From: Roseomonas sp. HF4
Lineage (GTDB): Bacteria > Pseudomonadota > Alphaproteobacteria > Acetobacterales > Acetobacteraceae
DNA: 64,000 bases
NCBI RefSeq assembly: GCF_005222755.1
Contig: NZ_STGD01000012.1
Location: 124,001 to 188,000 of the forward strand
Direction of reading: 5' to 3'
Shown: one piece after another, positions 54,821 to 63,141 of the stretch
How positions within the stretch are numbered: the stretch's first letter is position 1
Layout: each line of letters starts with the position of its first letter
Translations under genes and position numbers: made by a program
Notes under the pieces: generated by a model
What the model was told of the DNA's origin: nothing
Seen by the model: the letters and a program-made list of their open reading frames with translations, nothing else
Databases searched by the model: none

Positions 54821-56083
54821 GGCCTCGGCGCGGAGCCACTCCGCGAAGGTCGCGGCGGCGGCCATCAGGTCCGCGGTGTCCATCGCCTCGCGCGGGTTGT
54901 GGCTGCCGTTCGCGTTGCGGATGAGCAGCAGCCCGGTCGGAATGCCGGTGGCGGCGAAATTGGCCGCGTCGTGGCTCGCCGGCGAACCGAGCGGCAGCGT
55001 CGCGACCCCCATCCGCGCCGCCGCCGTGGCGAGCGAGGCCCGCAGCGCCGCGTCGCAGGGCCCGACCGGCGCGGCATTGCGCGGCCCCGGGTCGATGGCG
55101 ACGCCGCGGCGGGCGGCGACCTCGTCCAGGACTTCGTGGAAGCGGCGCTCCAGCCACGCCAGGTGCGGGGCATCGTAGGCGCGCAGGTCGATCGAGAAGG
55201 TGAAGTCGCCGGCCACCACTGTGATCTCGTGCCGCGCCGGATCGGTATGGAAGCGGCCGATGGTGACGGCCATGGCGCGGCCGGCGGCATCTTCCTCCGC
55301 CCACATCGCATCGAGGGCCGTGAAGATCTCCGCCCCCGCCAGCGCGGCGTCGCGCCGGAAGCGGCGCGGCAGGCCGACATGTGCGTCCTCCCCCGCGATG
55401 CGGATCGCGGCGTGGCGGATGTTGCCCGGGATGCCGGTGGCGACCGCCAGCGGCACGCCGGCCTCGATCAGGCTCGGCGCCTGCTCGATATGGGCTTCGA
55501 GGAAGCAGCGGACGGGACCTGGTGGCAGCAGGCGCGCCCCGGGTCGGATGGCGCCGGGGTCGCCGCCGCAGCCGGCGATATGCTCGGCCAGCGTCAGGCC
55601 GGTGTCGGCACGGCGCCGGTCCAGCGCATCGGGCGGCAGGATGCCGAGCGCCGCGCGGCTGCCGATCAGGCCGAGGCCGAACCAGACCGCTTCCTCGCAG
55701 CGGAAGGCCGCGACCGTGATGTCCGCGCGCGGGACGAAACCGACGGCGCGCAGCGCCGCGACGGCGGCCAGCGCGGCCACCACGCCCGCCGCGCCGTCGA
55801 AATTCCCGCCATGCCGCACGCTGTCGAAATGGGAGCCGAGCAGGGTGCGCGGCGCCGCGCGGTCCGCGCCCGGCCAGGTGAGGTAGAGGTTGCAAGCGGC
55901 ATCGCGCGCGACCTCGAGGCCGAGGCGCGCCGCCTCCGACGCGGCAAGCGCGTGGGCGGCGTTCTCACGCGCGTCGAAGGCATGGCGCGTGATGCCGGGC
56001 GGATCGGCGCCGATCGCGGCCAGGCGGTCGAGCAGCGCCTGCACCCGCAGCGCCTCGGCCGCGAGCGCGGCGGCCAGGCTCAC
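54818..56083 (-). CDS. M20-family Zn-dependent hydrolase (N-carbamoyl-amino-acid/allantoate amidohydrolase type)
   Basis: 421 residues. LGSHFDSVRHGGNFDGAAGV holds the first metal ligands, the catalytic pair is in FRCEEAVWFG (EE), LEAHIEQ carries another metal ligand, and PASHDAANFA is near the end. The dimerisation domain lies in the middle (about 215-330). This is the hydantoinase/allantoate group that splits carbamoyl-type amides. The GTG overlaps the CoA-transferase stop (GTGA). The last codon lies in a palindromic repeat. Confidence 0.92.
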   Translation of the reverse strand: MSLAAALAAEALRVQALLDRLAAIGADPPGITRHAFDARENAAHALAASEAARLGLEVARDAACNLYLTWPGADRAAPRTLLGSHFDSVRHGGNFDGAAGVVAALAAVAALRAVGFVPRADITVAAFRCEEAVWFGLGLIGSRAALGILPPDALDRRRADTGLTLAEHIAGCGGDPGAIRPGARLLPPGPVRCFLEAHIEQAPSLIEAGVPLAVATGIPGNIRHAAIRIAGEDAHVGLPRRFRRDAALAGAEIFTALDAMWAEEDAAGRAMAVTIGRFHTDPARHEITVVAGDFTFSIDLRAYDAPHLAWLERRFHEVLDEVAARRGVAIDPGPRNAAPVGPCDAALRASLATAAARMGVATLPLGSPASHDAANFAATGIPTGLLLIRNANGSHNPREAMDTADLMAAAATFAEWLRAEA

Positions 56084-57195
56084 GCGCCGAGCTCCGCCAG
56101 CACCTCCGCGGTGTGCTCGCCGAGCGCCGGCGCCGGCGCGCCCCAGTGGCCGAGGCCGGGCAAAGCGGGCAGCGGCACCTCGCCGAGCTGCGGCTGCGCG
56201 ACGCGCGATGCCGCGCCATAGGCGACCACGTGCTCGTTCGCCAGCCAGTCGAGCGGCGTGTTGACGCGGTCCGCCAGCAGCCGCGCCCCCTGCAGCCGCG
56301 CGATCCACTCCGCCGAGGGCCGCTTCGCGAAGGCGGCGCGCACGATGGCGTAGAGCTCATCCCGGTGCTCCCAGCGCAGCGGGAAGGTGGCAAAGCGTGG
56401 TTCCGCCTTGGCGTCCGGGATCTCGAGCGCGTCGCAGATCGCGAGCCACTCCGCCTCCCGCACCAGGGTCACCATGACCCAGGCGCCGTCCGCGGCCTGG
56501 TAGGCGCCGGCCGGTGCGTTGGGCGGGGCGGCGGACTTCCCCTGGTAGCCCCATTCGCCGATCTGGTGCGTCAGCAGGTTCGAGGTCGCGGCCATCAGCG
56601 ACATGTCGATGACGCGCCGGCGCGGCGCGCTGTCCTGCAGGCGGGCGGCCAGCGCGGTCTGCACGGCGGAAAACGCCCAGATGCCGGTCGCCATGTCGGC
56701 GATGAAGGGGCCGGCCTTGTGCGGCGCCCCGTCGGCCCCCGAATTCAGCGCGACGAAGCCCGAGAAGGCCTGCGCGACGGAATCCGTGCAGGGCCGTTCC
56801 CGATACGGCCCGGACTGCCCGAAGCCCGAGATCGACAGGCAGACCGCATCCGCCTTCGCGTTCTCCGGCCCCAAACCGATGCGCGCGGCGACACCGGGGC
56901 GGAAGGCCTCGATCAGAACGTCGGCCCGGGCTGCCAGCCTGGCCGCCGCGGCGCGTCCGTCCTCCGACTTCAGATCGAGCACGACGCTGCGCTTGCCGCG
57001 GTTGAAGCAGACCGTCATGACCGAGACGCCGTCCTGCGCCGAGCCGAGGCCGCGGGACCAGTCGCCCTCGGCGGGTTCGAGCTTGATGACGTCCGCGCCG
57101 CAGGCGGCCAGCATCATGCCGCAATAGGGCCCGGCGATGCCCTGCCCGGCATCCAGCACGCGCAGGCCCCGGTAGGGGCGCATCGCTTCGTCCAT
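56080..57195 (-). CDS. CaiB/BaiF-type (family III) CoA-transferase, second copy
   Basis: 371 residues with family marks YRGLRVLDAGQGIAGPYCGMML, GADVIKLEP, CFNRGKRSVVLDLK and the DMATG segment containing the likely catalytic Asp. GGAGGAAACGCG directly before ATG 57195 is the best ribosome site in the region, deciding against a longer frame to 57297. Coupled to the M20 hydrolase by GTGA, and divergent from the second Bug gene, so they may act on one amide/carboxylate substrate. Confidence 0.93.
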   Translation of the reverse strand: MDEAMRPYRGLRVLDAGQGIAGPYCGMMLAACGADVIKLEPAEGDWSRGLGSAQDGVSVMTVCFNRGKRSVVLDLKSEDGRAAAARLAARADVLIEAFRPGVAARIGLGPENAKADAVCLSISGFGQSGPYRERPCTDSVAQAFSGFVALNSGADGAPHKAGPFIADMATGIWAFSAVQTALAARLQDSAPRRRVIDMSLMAATSNLLTHQIGEWGYQGKSAAPPNAPAGAYQAADGAWVMVTLVREAEWLAICDALEIPDAKAEPRFATFPLRWEHRDELYAIVRAAFAKRPSAEWIARLQGARLLADRVNTPLDWLANEHVVAYGAASRVAQPQLGEVPLPALPGLGHWGAPAPALGEHTAEVLAELGA

Positions 57196-57260
57196 CGCGT
57201 TTCCTCCGTCCCGGTTCGCGCCTATCCTGCCGTGATCGGCCGAATAGGGAAGGGGATGCC

Positions 57261-58217
57261 ATGAGAACCACGCGACGGGCGCTGCTGGGCGCGGCACTGG
57301 CCACGCCGGCCCTGGCCCAGGACTGGCCGACGCGGCCGGTGCGCATCGTCATCCCCTATCCGCCGGGCGGACCCACCGACCTGATCGGGCGCGTCGTGGC
57401 GCAGCGCGCGCAGCGCGAACTCGGACAGCCGCTGGTCATCGAGAACAAGCCCGGCGCGTCGGGCACCATCGGCGCGGCCGAGGTCTCGCGCGCCGCGCCG
57501 GACGGCCAGACCTTCCTGATGAACGCGTCCATCCACGTCATCATCCCGCATCTCAACCGTAACCTGCCCTTCGATGCGCTCAACGACTTCGCGCCGGTGA
57601 CGAACATGGCCCTGGTGCCGCTGGTGGGCCTGGTCAATCCGCGCCTGCCGGTGCGCACGCTGCGCGAACTCGCCGACCACGTGAAGGCGAATCCGGGGCG
57701 CATCTCCTATGCCTCCTCCGGCATCGGCGCGGCGCAGCACCTGGCGGGGGAGATGTTCAAGCAGGTCGCGGGGCTCGACATGGTGCACGTGCCCTATCGC
57801 GGCGCCGCGCCCGCCATCCAGGACCTGATCGCAGGCAACGTGCAGGTGATGTTCGACAGCGTGCCCGCGGGCGCCGGCGCCGTGCGGGAGGGGCTGCTGC
57901 GCCCGCTCGCGGTCACCACGGACCGCCGCATCGCCGCCTATCCCGACCTGCCGACGACGGCGGAGGCCGGGTTCCCGGGCCTCGTCATCTCGACCTGGTA
58001 CGGCATCTGGGCACCGCCGCGCACGCCCGCGCCGATCGTGGACCGCCTGCAGCGCGCGGTCGCGGTGGCCGTGCAGGACGATGAGGTGAAGGCGCGCATG
58101 GCGACGCTCGGCGCTGACCCCGTGGCCGACCGGCCCGACGCCTTCGCCGCCTTCTGCCGCAGCGAATACGAGAAGTTCGGCGCCATCGTGCGCAGCGCCA
58201 ACATCACGCTGAACTGA
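57261..58217 (+). CDS. Bug-family (TctC) tricarboxylate transporter receptor, second copy
   Basis: 318 residues: signal peptide (about 1-20, ending TPALA), then VRIVIPYPPGGPTDLIG, IENKPGASGTIGA, HVPYRGAAPAIQDLIAG and LPTTAEAGFPG, all Bug signatures. It is only moderately similar to the copy at 53695. It is followed after 6 bases by a quinone-oxidoreductase-like gene and is divergent from the CoA-transferase, suggesting a shared catabolic role. Confidence 0.93.
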   Translation: MRTTRRALLGAALATPALAQDWPTRPVRIVIPYPPGGPTDLIGRVVAQRAQRELGQPLVIENKPGASGTIGAAEVSRAAPDGQTFLMNASIHVIIPHLNRNLPFDALNDFAPVTNMALVPLVGLVNPRLPVRTLRELADHVKANPGRISYASSGIGAAQHLAGEMFKQVAGLDMVHVPYRGAAPAIQDLIAGNVQVMFDSVPAGAGAVREGLLRPLAVTTDRRIAAYPDLPTTAEAGFPGLVISTWYGIWAPPRTPAPIVDRLQRAVAVAVQDDEVKARMATLGADPVADRPDAFAAFCRSEYEKFGAIVRSANITLN

Positions 58218-58223
58218 GGCGGC

Positions 58224-59216
58224 ATGCGCGCGATCCTGTGCGAATCCTGGCGCGACTTCGACGCGCTGGACCTGCGCGACATCGCGCCGCCGCGGATGCG
58301 CCCGCGCGGCGTGCGCATCCGCGTCGAGGCCGCCGGCGTTTCCTTCGCGACGCAGCTTGTCGTCGCCGGCAAGTACCAGCGCCGGCCGCCGCTGCCCTTC
58401 GTGCCGGGCACCGAGGTGGTCGGCACCGTGCTGGATGCCGCGCCTGACGCCGAGGCGCCGCCGCCCGGCACGCGCGTCTTCGCCGTGCTGGACTGGGGCG
58501 GCTACGCCGAGGAAGCCGTCGCGGACGACATCCATGTCGTCGCGATCCCCGACGGCCTGCCGTCGGAGCCCGCGGTGGCCTTCCCGATTTCCTACCCGAC
58601 CGCGGGCGCCGGGCTGCTGTGGCGCGGGCGGATCGCGGCCGGGGACTGGGTGCTGGTGCATGGCGCGACCGGCGGCGTCGGGCTCGCGGCGGTCGAGATC
58701 GCGAAAGCCGTGGGCGCGCGCGTCATCGCCCGCGCCGGCACCGCGAAGCACGCCCTGCTGCGCGCGCGCGGCGCCGACCTCGTGCTCGACAGCGCCGCGC
58801 CGTTCCGCGACGCGGTGCGGGACGCAACGGGCGGCGCGGGCGTCGCCTGCGTGCTCGACACCATCGGCGGCGACGCCTTCGACGATGGGCTCCGCTGCCT
58901 GGCCGATGGCGGCACGCTGGTGGTGGTGGGCTTCGCAGGCGGGGGCATCCCGACCGTCGGCGCGAACATCCTGCTGCTGAAGAACATTGCCGTCGCTGGT
59001 TTGAACTGGGGCACCTATGTCGGCTGGTCGCCGGGCGACAACCGGCGCGTCTTCGCCCCCCGCGCACGCGACATGTGGGAGCGGCTCATGGGCTGGTGGC
59101 AGGAAGGCGTACTGCGGCCGGAGGTCCATGCCGCGTTTCCGCTTACGCAGTTCCGAGAGGCGATGGCCGAGGTACGGGAACGGCGCAGCGCCGGGCGCGT
59201 GGTGCTGCGGCCGTGA
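58224..59216 (+). CDS. Zinc-less medium-chain NAD(P)H:quinone oxidoreductase-like protein
   Basis: 330 residues of the MDR superfamily. The N-terminal GroES-like domain (VRIRVEAAGVSFATQLVVAG, PFVPGTEVVG) lacks the structural-zinc cysteines. The Rossmann domain has VLVHGATGGVGLAAVEIAKA. Such enzymes reduce quinones or enoyl-CoA esters. Next to Bug, CoA-transferase and hydrolase genes, an enoyl-thioester or quinone substrate is equally possible. Confidence 0.9.
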   Translation: MRAILCESWRDFDALDLRDIAPPRMRPRGVRIRVEAAGVSFATQLVVAGKYQRRPPLPFVPGTEVVGTVLDAAPDAEAPPPGTRVFAVLDWGGYAEEAVADDIHVVAIPDGLPSEPAVAFPISYPTAGAGLLWRGRIAAGDWVLVHGATGGVGLAAVEIAKAVGARVIARAGTAKHALLRARGADLVLDSAAPFRDAVRDATGGAGVACVLDTIGGDAFDDGLRCLADGGTLVVVGFAGGGIPTVGANILLLKNIAVAGLNWGTYVGWSPGDNRRVFAPRARDMWERLMGWWQEGVLRPEVHAAFPLTQFREAMAEVRERRSAGRVVLRP

Positions 59217-59230
59217 TGCGCAGGGAAGGT

Positions 59231-59320
59231 CGGGGGAGGAGAACCTCCCCCGAGCCCCCTCCCTTCTTGGTCGGAAGGAAGGTTGAGGGGGATGTGGGGG
59301 GAGAAGTTCCCTTCTCCCCC
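59231..59320. repeat. Intergenic hairpin repeat, family A copy 6 (two hairpins)
   Basis: CGGGGGAGG/CCTCCCCCG with loop AGAA (59231-59252) and GGGGGAGAAG/CTTCTCCCCC with loop TTCC (59297-59320), joined by CCCTCCCTTCTTGG, which is the reverse of the AAGAAGGGAGGG word at other copies. The second hairpin ends 8 bases before the MFS start codon. Confidence 0.7.
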
Positions 59321-59328
59321 TGGTCTGC

Positions 59329-60714
59329 ATGAGCGACCATCGCGGCGTTGCGCTGATCGTCGCCTCCGCGCTGTTCATGCAGAACCTGGACAGCGCGGTG
59401 CTGGCCACGGCCCTGCCGGCCATGGCGCGCGACCTGGACGAGGACCCGGCGCGGCTCGGCGCCGCGATCACCTCCTACCTCGTGGCGCTGACGGTCTTCA
59501 TCCCCTTCTCCGCCTGGATCGCCGACCGCTTCGGGGCGAAGCGAGTCTTCATGCTGGCGATCGTGGTGTTCGTCTGTTCGTCGGTGCTGTGCGGCCGCGC
59601 GCAGGGGTTGGGCGAGCTCGTCGCCTTCCGCGTGCTGCAGGGCATCGGCGGCGCGATGATGGTGCCGGTCGGGCGGCTGCTGCTGCTGCGCGGCGTGGCC
59701 AAGAAGGACATGCTCTCGGCGATGGCCTGGCTGACCATGCCGGCGCTGCTCGGGCCCGTCACGGGGCCGCCGCTCGGCGGCGTGCTGACCGACCTGTTCT
59801 CCTGGCGCGCGGTGTTCTGGATCAACGTGCCGATCGGCGTCATCGGCTTCGCGCTGGTGGCGTGGAAGATCCCGGACATCGAACCCGGAAGGCCGGGGCC
59901 GCCGGACGTGGTGGGGCTGGCGCTGACCGGCTTCGCGCTCGCGCTCACGATGTTCGGGCTCGAAACCGTGGGGCGGCACGTCGTGCCGGGCTGGATGTCC
60001 TGGAGCGGGCTCGTGCTCGGGGTGTCGTCGGGCTGGCTCGCCGTGCGGCATTGCCGGCGCGTGCCGCAGCCGGCGGTCGACCTCTCGTTGTTCCGTATCG
60101 CGACCTTCCGCGACCCGGCGGTGGCGGGCAGCATCTTCCGCAGTGGCGCCGGCGCGGTGCCCTTCCTCATTCCCGTCATGCTGCAGATCGGCTTCGGCAT
60201 GACCGCCACGGAAAGCGGCCTCGTCTCCTTCGCCACCGCGCTCGGCGCCTTCGCGATGAAGCCGCTGGTGCGCCCGCTGCTGAAGCGCACGGGCTTCCGC
60301 CACGCGCTGCTGGCGAACGGCGTCGTGGCGGCGGGCGGGATCGCCGCGCTGGCGCTGCTGACGCCCGCCTGGCCGGCGGCCGCGATCTTCCTGCTGCTGG
60401 CGGCCGGCGGGCTCGCGCGCAGCCTGCAGTTCACGGCGCTGAACACGCTGGCCTTCGCTGACGTGCCGCCGGAACGGATGTCCCGCGCGACGGCGCTGTA
60501 CGGCACGCTGCAGCAATTGTCGCCCGCGCTCGGCGTCGTGCTGGCGACGACGACGCTGGAGGCCTCGCTTGCGCTGTCGGGGCGGGACGCGCTGGCGGTG
60601 GCGGATTTCTCGACCGGCTTCCTGGTGGCGGCGGCGGTGGCGCTGGCCGCCGTCCCGCTGCATGCGCGCCTGCCGGCGGATGCGGGGGCGGAGGTTTCGG
60701 GCCACCGGCGCTGA
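59329..60714 (+). CDS. DHA2-type MFS exporter (EmrB-like)
   Basis: 461 residues with about 14 hydrophobic segments. ADRFGAKRVF after helix 2 and GPVTGPPLGGVLTD (antiporter motif C) mark a DHA2 drug:proton antiporter, as does the early NLDSAVLATALPAMARDL. It is a single gene, no membrane-fusion partner adjacent. There is no evident ribosome site, because the preceding bases form a repeat hairpin. Confidence 0.92.
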   Translation: MSDHRGVALIVASALFMQNLDSAVLATALPAMARDLDEDPARLGAAITSYLVALTVFIPFSAWIADRFGAKRVFMLAIVVFVCSSVLCGRAQGLGELVAFRVLQGIGGAMMVPVGRLLLLRGVAKKDMLSAMAWLTMPALLGPVTGPPLGGVLTDLFSWRAVFWINVPIGVIGFALVAWKIPDIEPGRPGPPDVVGLALTGFALALTMFGLETVGRHVVPGWMSWSGLVLGVSSGWLAVRHCRRVPQPAVDLSLFRIATFRDPAVAGSIFRSGAGAVPFLIPVMLQIGFGMTATESGLVSFATALGAFAMKPLVRPLLKRTGFRHALLANGVVAAGGIAALALLTPAWPAAAIFLLLAAGGLARSLQFTALNTLAFADVPPERMSRATALYGTLQQLSPALGVVLATTTLEASLALSGRDALAVADFSTGFLVAAAVALAAVPLHARLPADAGAEVSGHRR

Positions 60715-60767
60715 GGCCGGGGACCCGGGGCACGCCGCTCCCGCGCCGATGCTTTCTCGGGCACGAC

Positions 60768-60797
60768 ATCCGACCGGATGAATCCACCTGGTCGGAT
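60768..60797. terminator. Dyad between convergent MFS and livF genes
   Basis: ATCCGACC (60768-60775) pairs with GGTCGGAT (60790-60797) across a 14-base spacer in an 89-base convergent gap. A short two-way terminator or an operator are both possible; no T-run. Confidence 0.35.
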
Positions 60798-60803
60798 ATC
60801 GCC

Positions 60804-61517
60804 CTAGAAAAGCTCCATCAGCCGCGCGTGGTCGTCGAGTTCGCCCGGCGCGCCCTCGAAGATGAACTTCCCCGAACGCATCACCACCACGCGGTCGGAG
60901 ACATCGAAGGCTTCGCGCACGTTCTGCTCGACCAGCAGGATCGACATGCCGCGGGACTGGCGCAGCGCCGCGATCGGCCGGATCAGGTCCTGGAACAGCT
61001 TGGGCGCCAGCCCGATGGACGGTTCGTCCAGCAGCAGCACGCGCGGGCGCGTCAGCAGCGCGCGCCCGATCGAGACCATCTGCTGCTGACCGCCCGACAG
61101 CGTGCCGGCGCGGCGCGTGCGGAAGTCCCGGATGCGCGGCAGCACCTCGAGCACCTCCTCGACCCGTTCGCGCTGGCCGGATTTCGGCACGCCGGCGGAC
61201 CACAGCGCCAGGCCGAAGATCTCCTCGACCGTCAGGTCGGGAAAGACGCCGCGTCCCTCGGGCACCAGCGCGACGCCGGCGGCGCCGAGCGCGGCCGGCG
61301 CGTGCTGCGCCGGCGCCGCGCCGAAGATCCGCATGCTGCCGGCCGAAGGCCGGTGCAGCCCGAACAGCACGCGCAGCAGCGTCGTCTTGCCGGCGCCGTT
61401 GTGCCCGATCAGGCACAGGATCTCGCCGTCCTTCAGCGTGAGCGAGACGTCCTGCAGCACCTCGCGCCCGCCATAGCCGGCCGACAGGCCCAGCGCCTGG
61501 ATCGCGGGCGCGCTCAT
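60804..61517 (-). CDS. livF: Branched-chain amino acid ABC transporter ATP-binding protein LivF
   Basis: 237 residues: Walker A GHNGAGKTT near 39-47, signature LSGGQQQM, Walker B LLLDEPSIGLAPKL and LVEQNV, the typical LivF wording. It powers the LivH/LivM channel. Its start overlaps the livG stop (ATGA). Confidence 0.95.
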   Translation of the reverse strand: MSAPAIQALGLSAGYGGREVLQDVSLTLKDGEILCLIGHNGAGKTTLLRVLFGLHRPSAGSMRIFGAAPAQHAPAALGAAGVALVPEGRGVFPDLTVEEIFGLALWSAGVPKSGQRERVEEVLEVLPRIRDFRTRRAGTLSGGQQQMVSIGRALLTRPRVLLLDEPSIGLAPKLFQDLIRPIAALRQSRGMSILLVEQNVREAFDVSDRVVVMRSGKFIFEGAPGELDDHARLMELF

Positions 61518-62269
61518 GCCGCGTCCTGCCGGTCGCCGAAATAGATCGCCGCCAGCGCGGGATCGCGCAGGATCGACTGCGGGTCGCCCTCCGCCAGCAC
61601 GCGGCCCTGGTCGAGGAAGGCGATGCGGTCCGACAGTTCCGCGACCACGTCCAGGTTGTGCTCTATCAGGCAGATCGCGACGCCGCGCGCGGTGGCGGCG
61701 CGCAGCAATTCCCCGAAGCGCAGGCGGGAGGCGAGGTCGAGCCCCGAGGCCGGTTCGTCGAGCAGCCAGATGTCGGCCTCGGCCGCCAGGATGCGCGCCA
61801 TCGAGAGGAACTTGCGCTCGGCATAGGCAAGGTCGACGGCGCGTGCATCGGCGAGGTCGGCGAGCCCGGTCGCCTCGAGCGCGGCGGCGGCGCGGTCCTG
61901 CCGCGCGGCACGCGCCCGCGCGCCGCCGGGCTGCCAGAACCAGGCCGCGGTCTCGGTGGCGGCCAGCACGTTCTCGCGCACCGTCATGTGGGTGAACAGG
62001 CGCAGGTCCTGGAACGACCGCGCGACGCCGAGCCGCGCCACCTGCCAGGGCTTCAGCCCCATGATCGGCCGCCCGCGGATGTGCGCCGTGCCGGAATCGG
62101 CGCGCAGGTTGCCGGTGATGAGGTTGAAGGTGGTGGTCTTGCCCGCGCCGTTCGGCCCGACCAGCGCCGTGACCTGCCCCGAGGGCAGCGAGAGCGACAC
62201 GCCCGCGACCGCCTGCACGCCGCCGAAGGCGCGCGCCAGGTTCTCGGATTTCAGCAGCACCTCGCTCAC
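61514..62269 (-). CDS. livG: Branched-chain amino acid ABC transporter ATP-binding protein LivG
   Basis: 251 residues: Walker A GPNGAGKTT near 41-49, the LivG-specific ARSFQDLRLFTHMTVRENV, Walker B WLLDEPASGLD and LIEHNLDVV. The signature is degenerate, LAYAERKFLSMAR rather than LSYGQQR, which is unusual but known in this branch. The GTG 62269 overlaps the livM stop. Confidence 0.93.
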   Translation of the reverse strand: MSEVLLKSENLARAFGGVQAVAGVSLSLPSGQVTALVGPNGAGKTTTFNLITGNLRADSGTAHIRGRPIMGLKPWQVARLGVARSFQDLRLFTHMTVRENVLAATETAAWFWQPGGARARAARQDRAAAALEATGLADLADARAVDLAYAERKFLSMARILAAEADIWLLDEPASGLDLASRLRFGELLRAATARGVAICLIEHNLDVVAELSDRIAFLDQGRVLAEGDPQSILRDPALAAIYFGDRQDAA

Positions 62270-63141
62270 GAGGTGGATCTCCCCTTCGTTAGGTCGCCGA
62301 CCAGCCCGGCGGGGCGGAAGATCATCAGCAGCGTCATCGCCAGGCCGTAGATGATCTGTTGCACGGCACCCACCTCGGTCGCCGGGATGAAGGGGATGAA
62401 GGACAGCACGGCCGGCAGGGACAGCAGCATCACCGCCCCCACCAGCGGTCCCCACAGCGTGCCGGTGCCGCCGATGATCACCATGGCCATGATCTGGATC
62501 GACTGGTCGAGGGTGAAGGATTCGACGTTGATGAAGGACAGGTGCAGCGCATAAAGCGCGCCCGCCACCCCCGCGCCCGCGCAGGCAAAGACGACGGCCA
62601 GCGTCTTGGCGGCATTGACGTTCTTGCCCAGCGCCTCGGCCGCGCTGTCGGCGTCGCGGATCGCCTGCAGCGTGCGGCCGAAGGCGCCCCGCTGCAGCCG
62701 TGCGGTCAGGAACAGGATCAGGGCCAGCGCGGCCAGCGCCAGCGGCAGCACCGGCACCACGGTGCCGAACACCTCCGGCTGCGGGATGCCGACGAGCCCG
62801 CCGATGCCCCCGGTCAGCGGCTTGAGTTCGGCGAACAGCGTCGCCGCGACCATCTGCAGCCCAAGCGAGGCAGCGACGAAGTATTCGCCCCGCACGCGCA
62901 ACGCCGGCAGCGCGAGGCAGAGCGACAGCCCCCCCGCGATCACCGCCGCCGCCAGGCAGGCCAGAAAGGGGTCCGGCACCAGCAGCAGCGCGACCTGCGC
63001 CCCGGCATAGGCGCCGAGCCCGAAGAACACCGCATGCGCGATCGAGAAGATGCCCGCATAGCCCACGATGAAGTTCAGCGTGGACGCCAGGATGCCCGAG
63101 ATCGCCGCGAGGGTGGCGAGGTTCAGCAGGAAGGCGGTCAT
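62266..63141 (-). CDS. livM: Branched-chain amino acid ABC transporter permease LivM
   Basis: 291 residues with about 9 helices. The LivM features GYAGIFSIAHAVFFGLGAYAGA, LRVRGEYFVAASLG and MVIIGGTGTLWGPLVGA are present. ATG 63141 overlaps the livH stop (ATGA); a longer frame to 63225 is not supported. With LivH it forms the membrane channel. Confidence 0.94.
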   Translation of the reverse strand: MTAFLLNLATLAAISGILASTLNFIVGYAGIFSIAHAVFFGLGAYAGAQVALLLVPDPFLACLAAAVIAGGLSLCLALPALRVRGEYFVAASLGLQMVAATLFAELKPLTGGIGGLVGIPQPEVFGTVVPVLPLALAALALILFLTARLQRGAFGRTLQAIRDADSAAEALGKNVNAAKTLAVVFACAGAGVAGALYALHLSFINVESFTLDQSIQIMAMVIIGGTGTLWGPLVGAVMLLSLPAVLSFIPFIPATEVGAVQQIIYGLAMTLLMIFRPAGLVGDLTKGRSTS

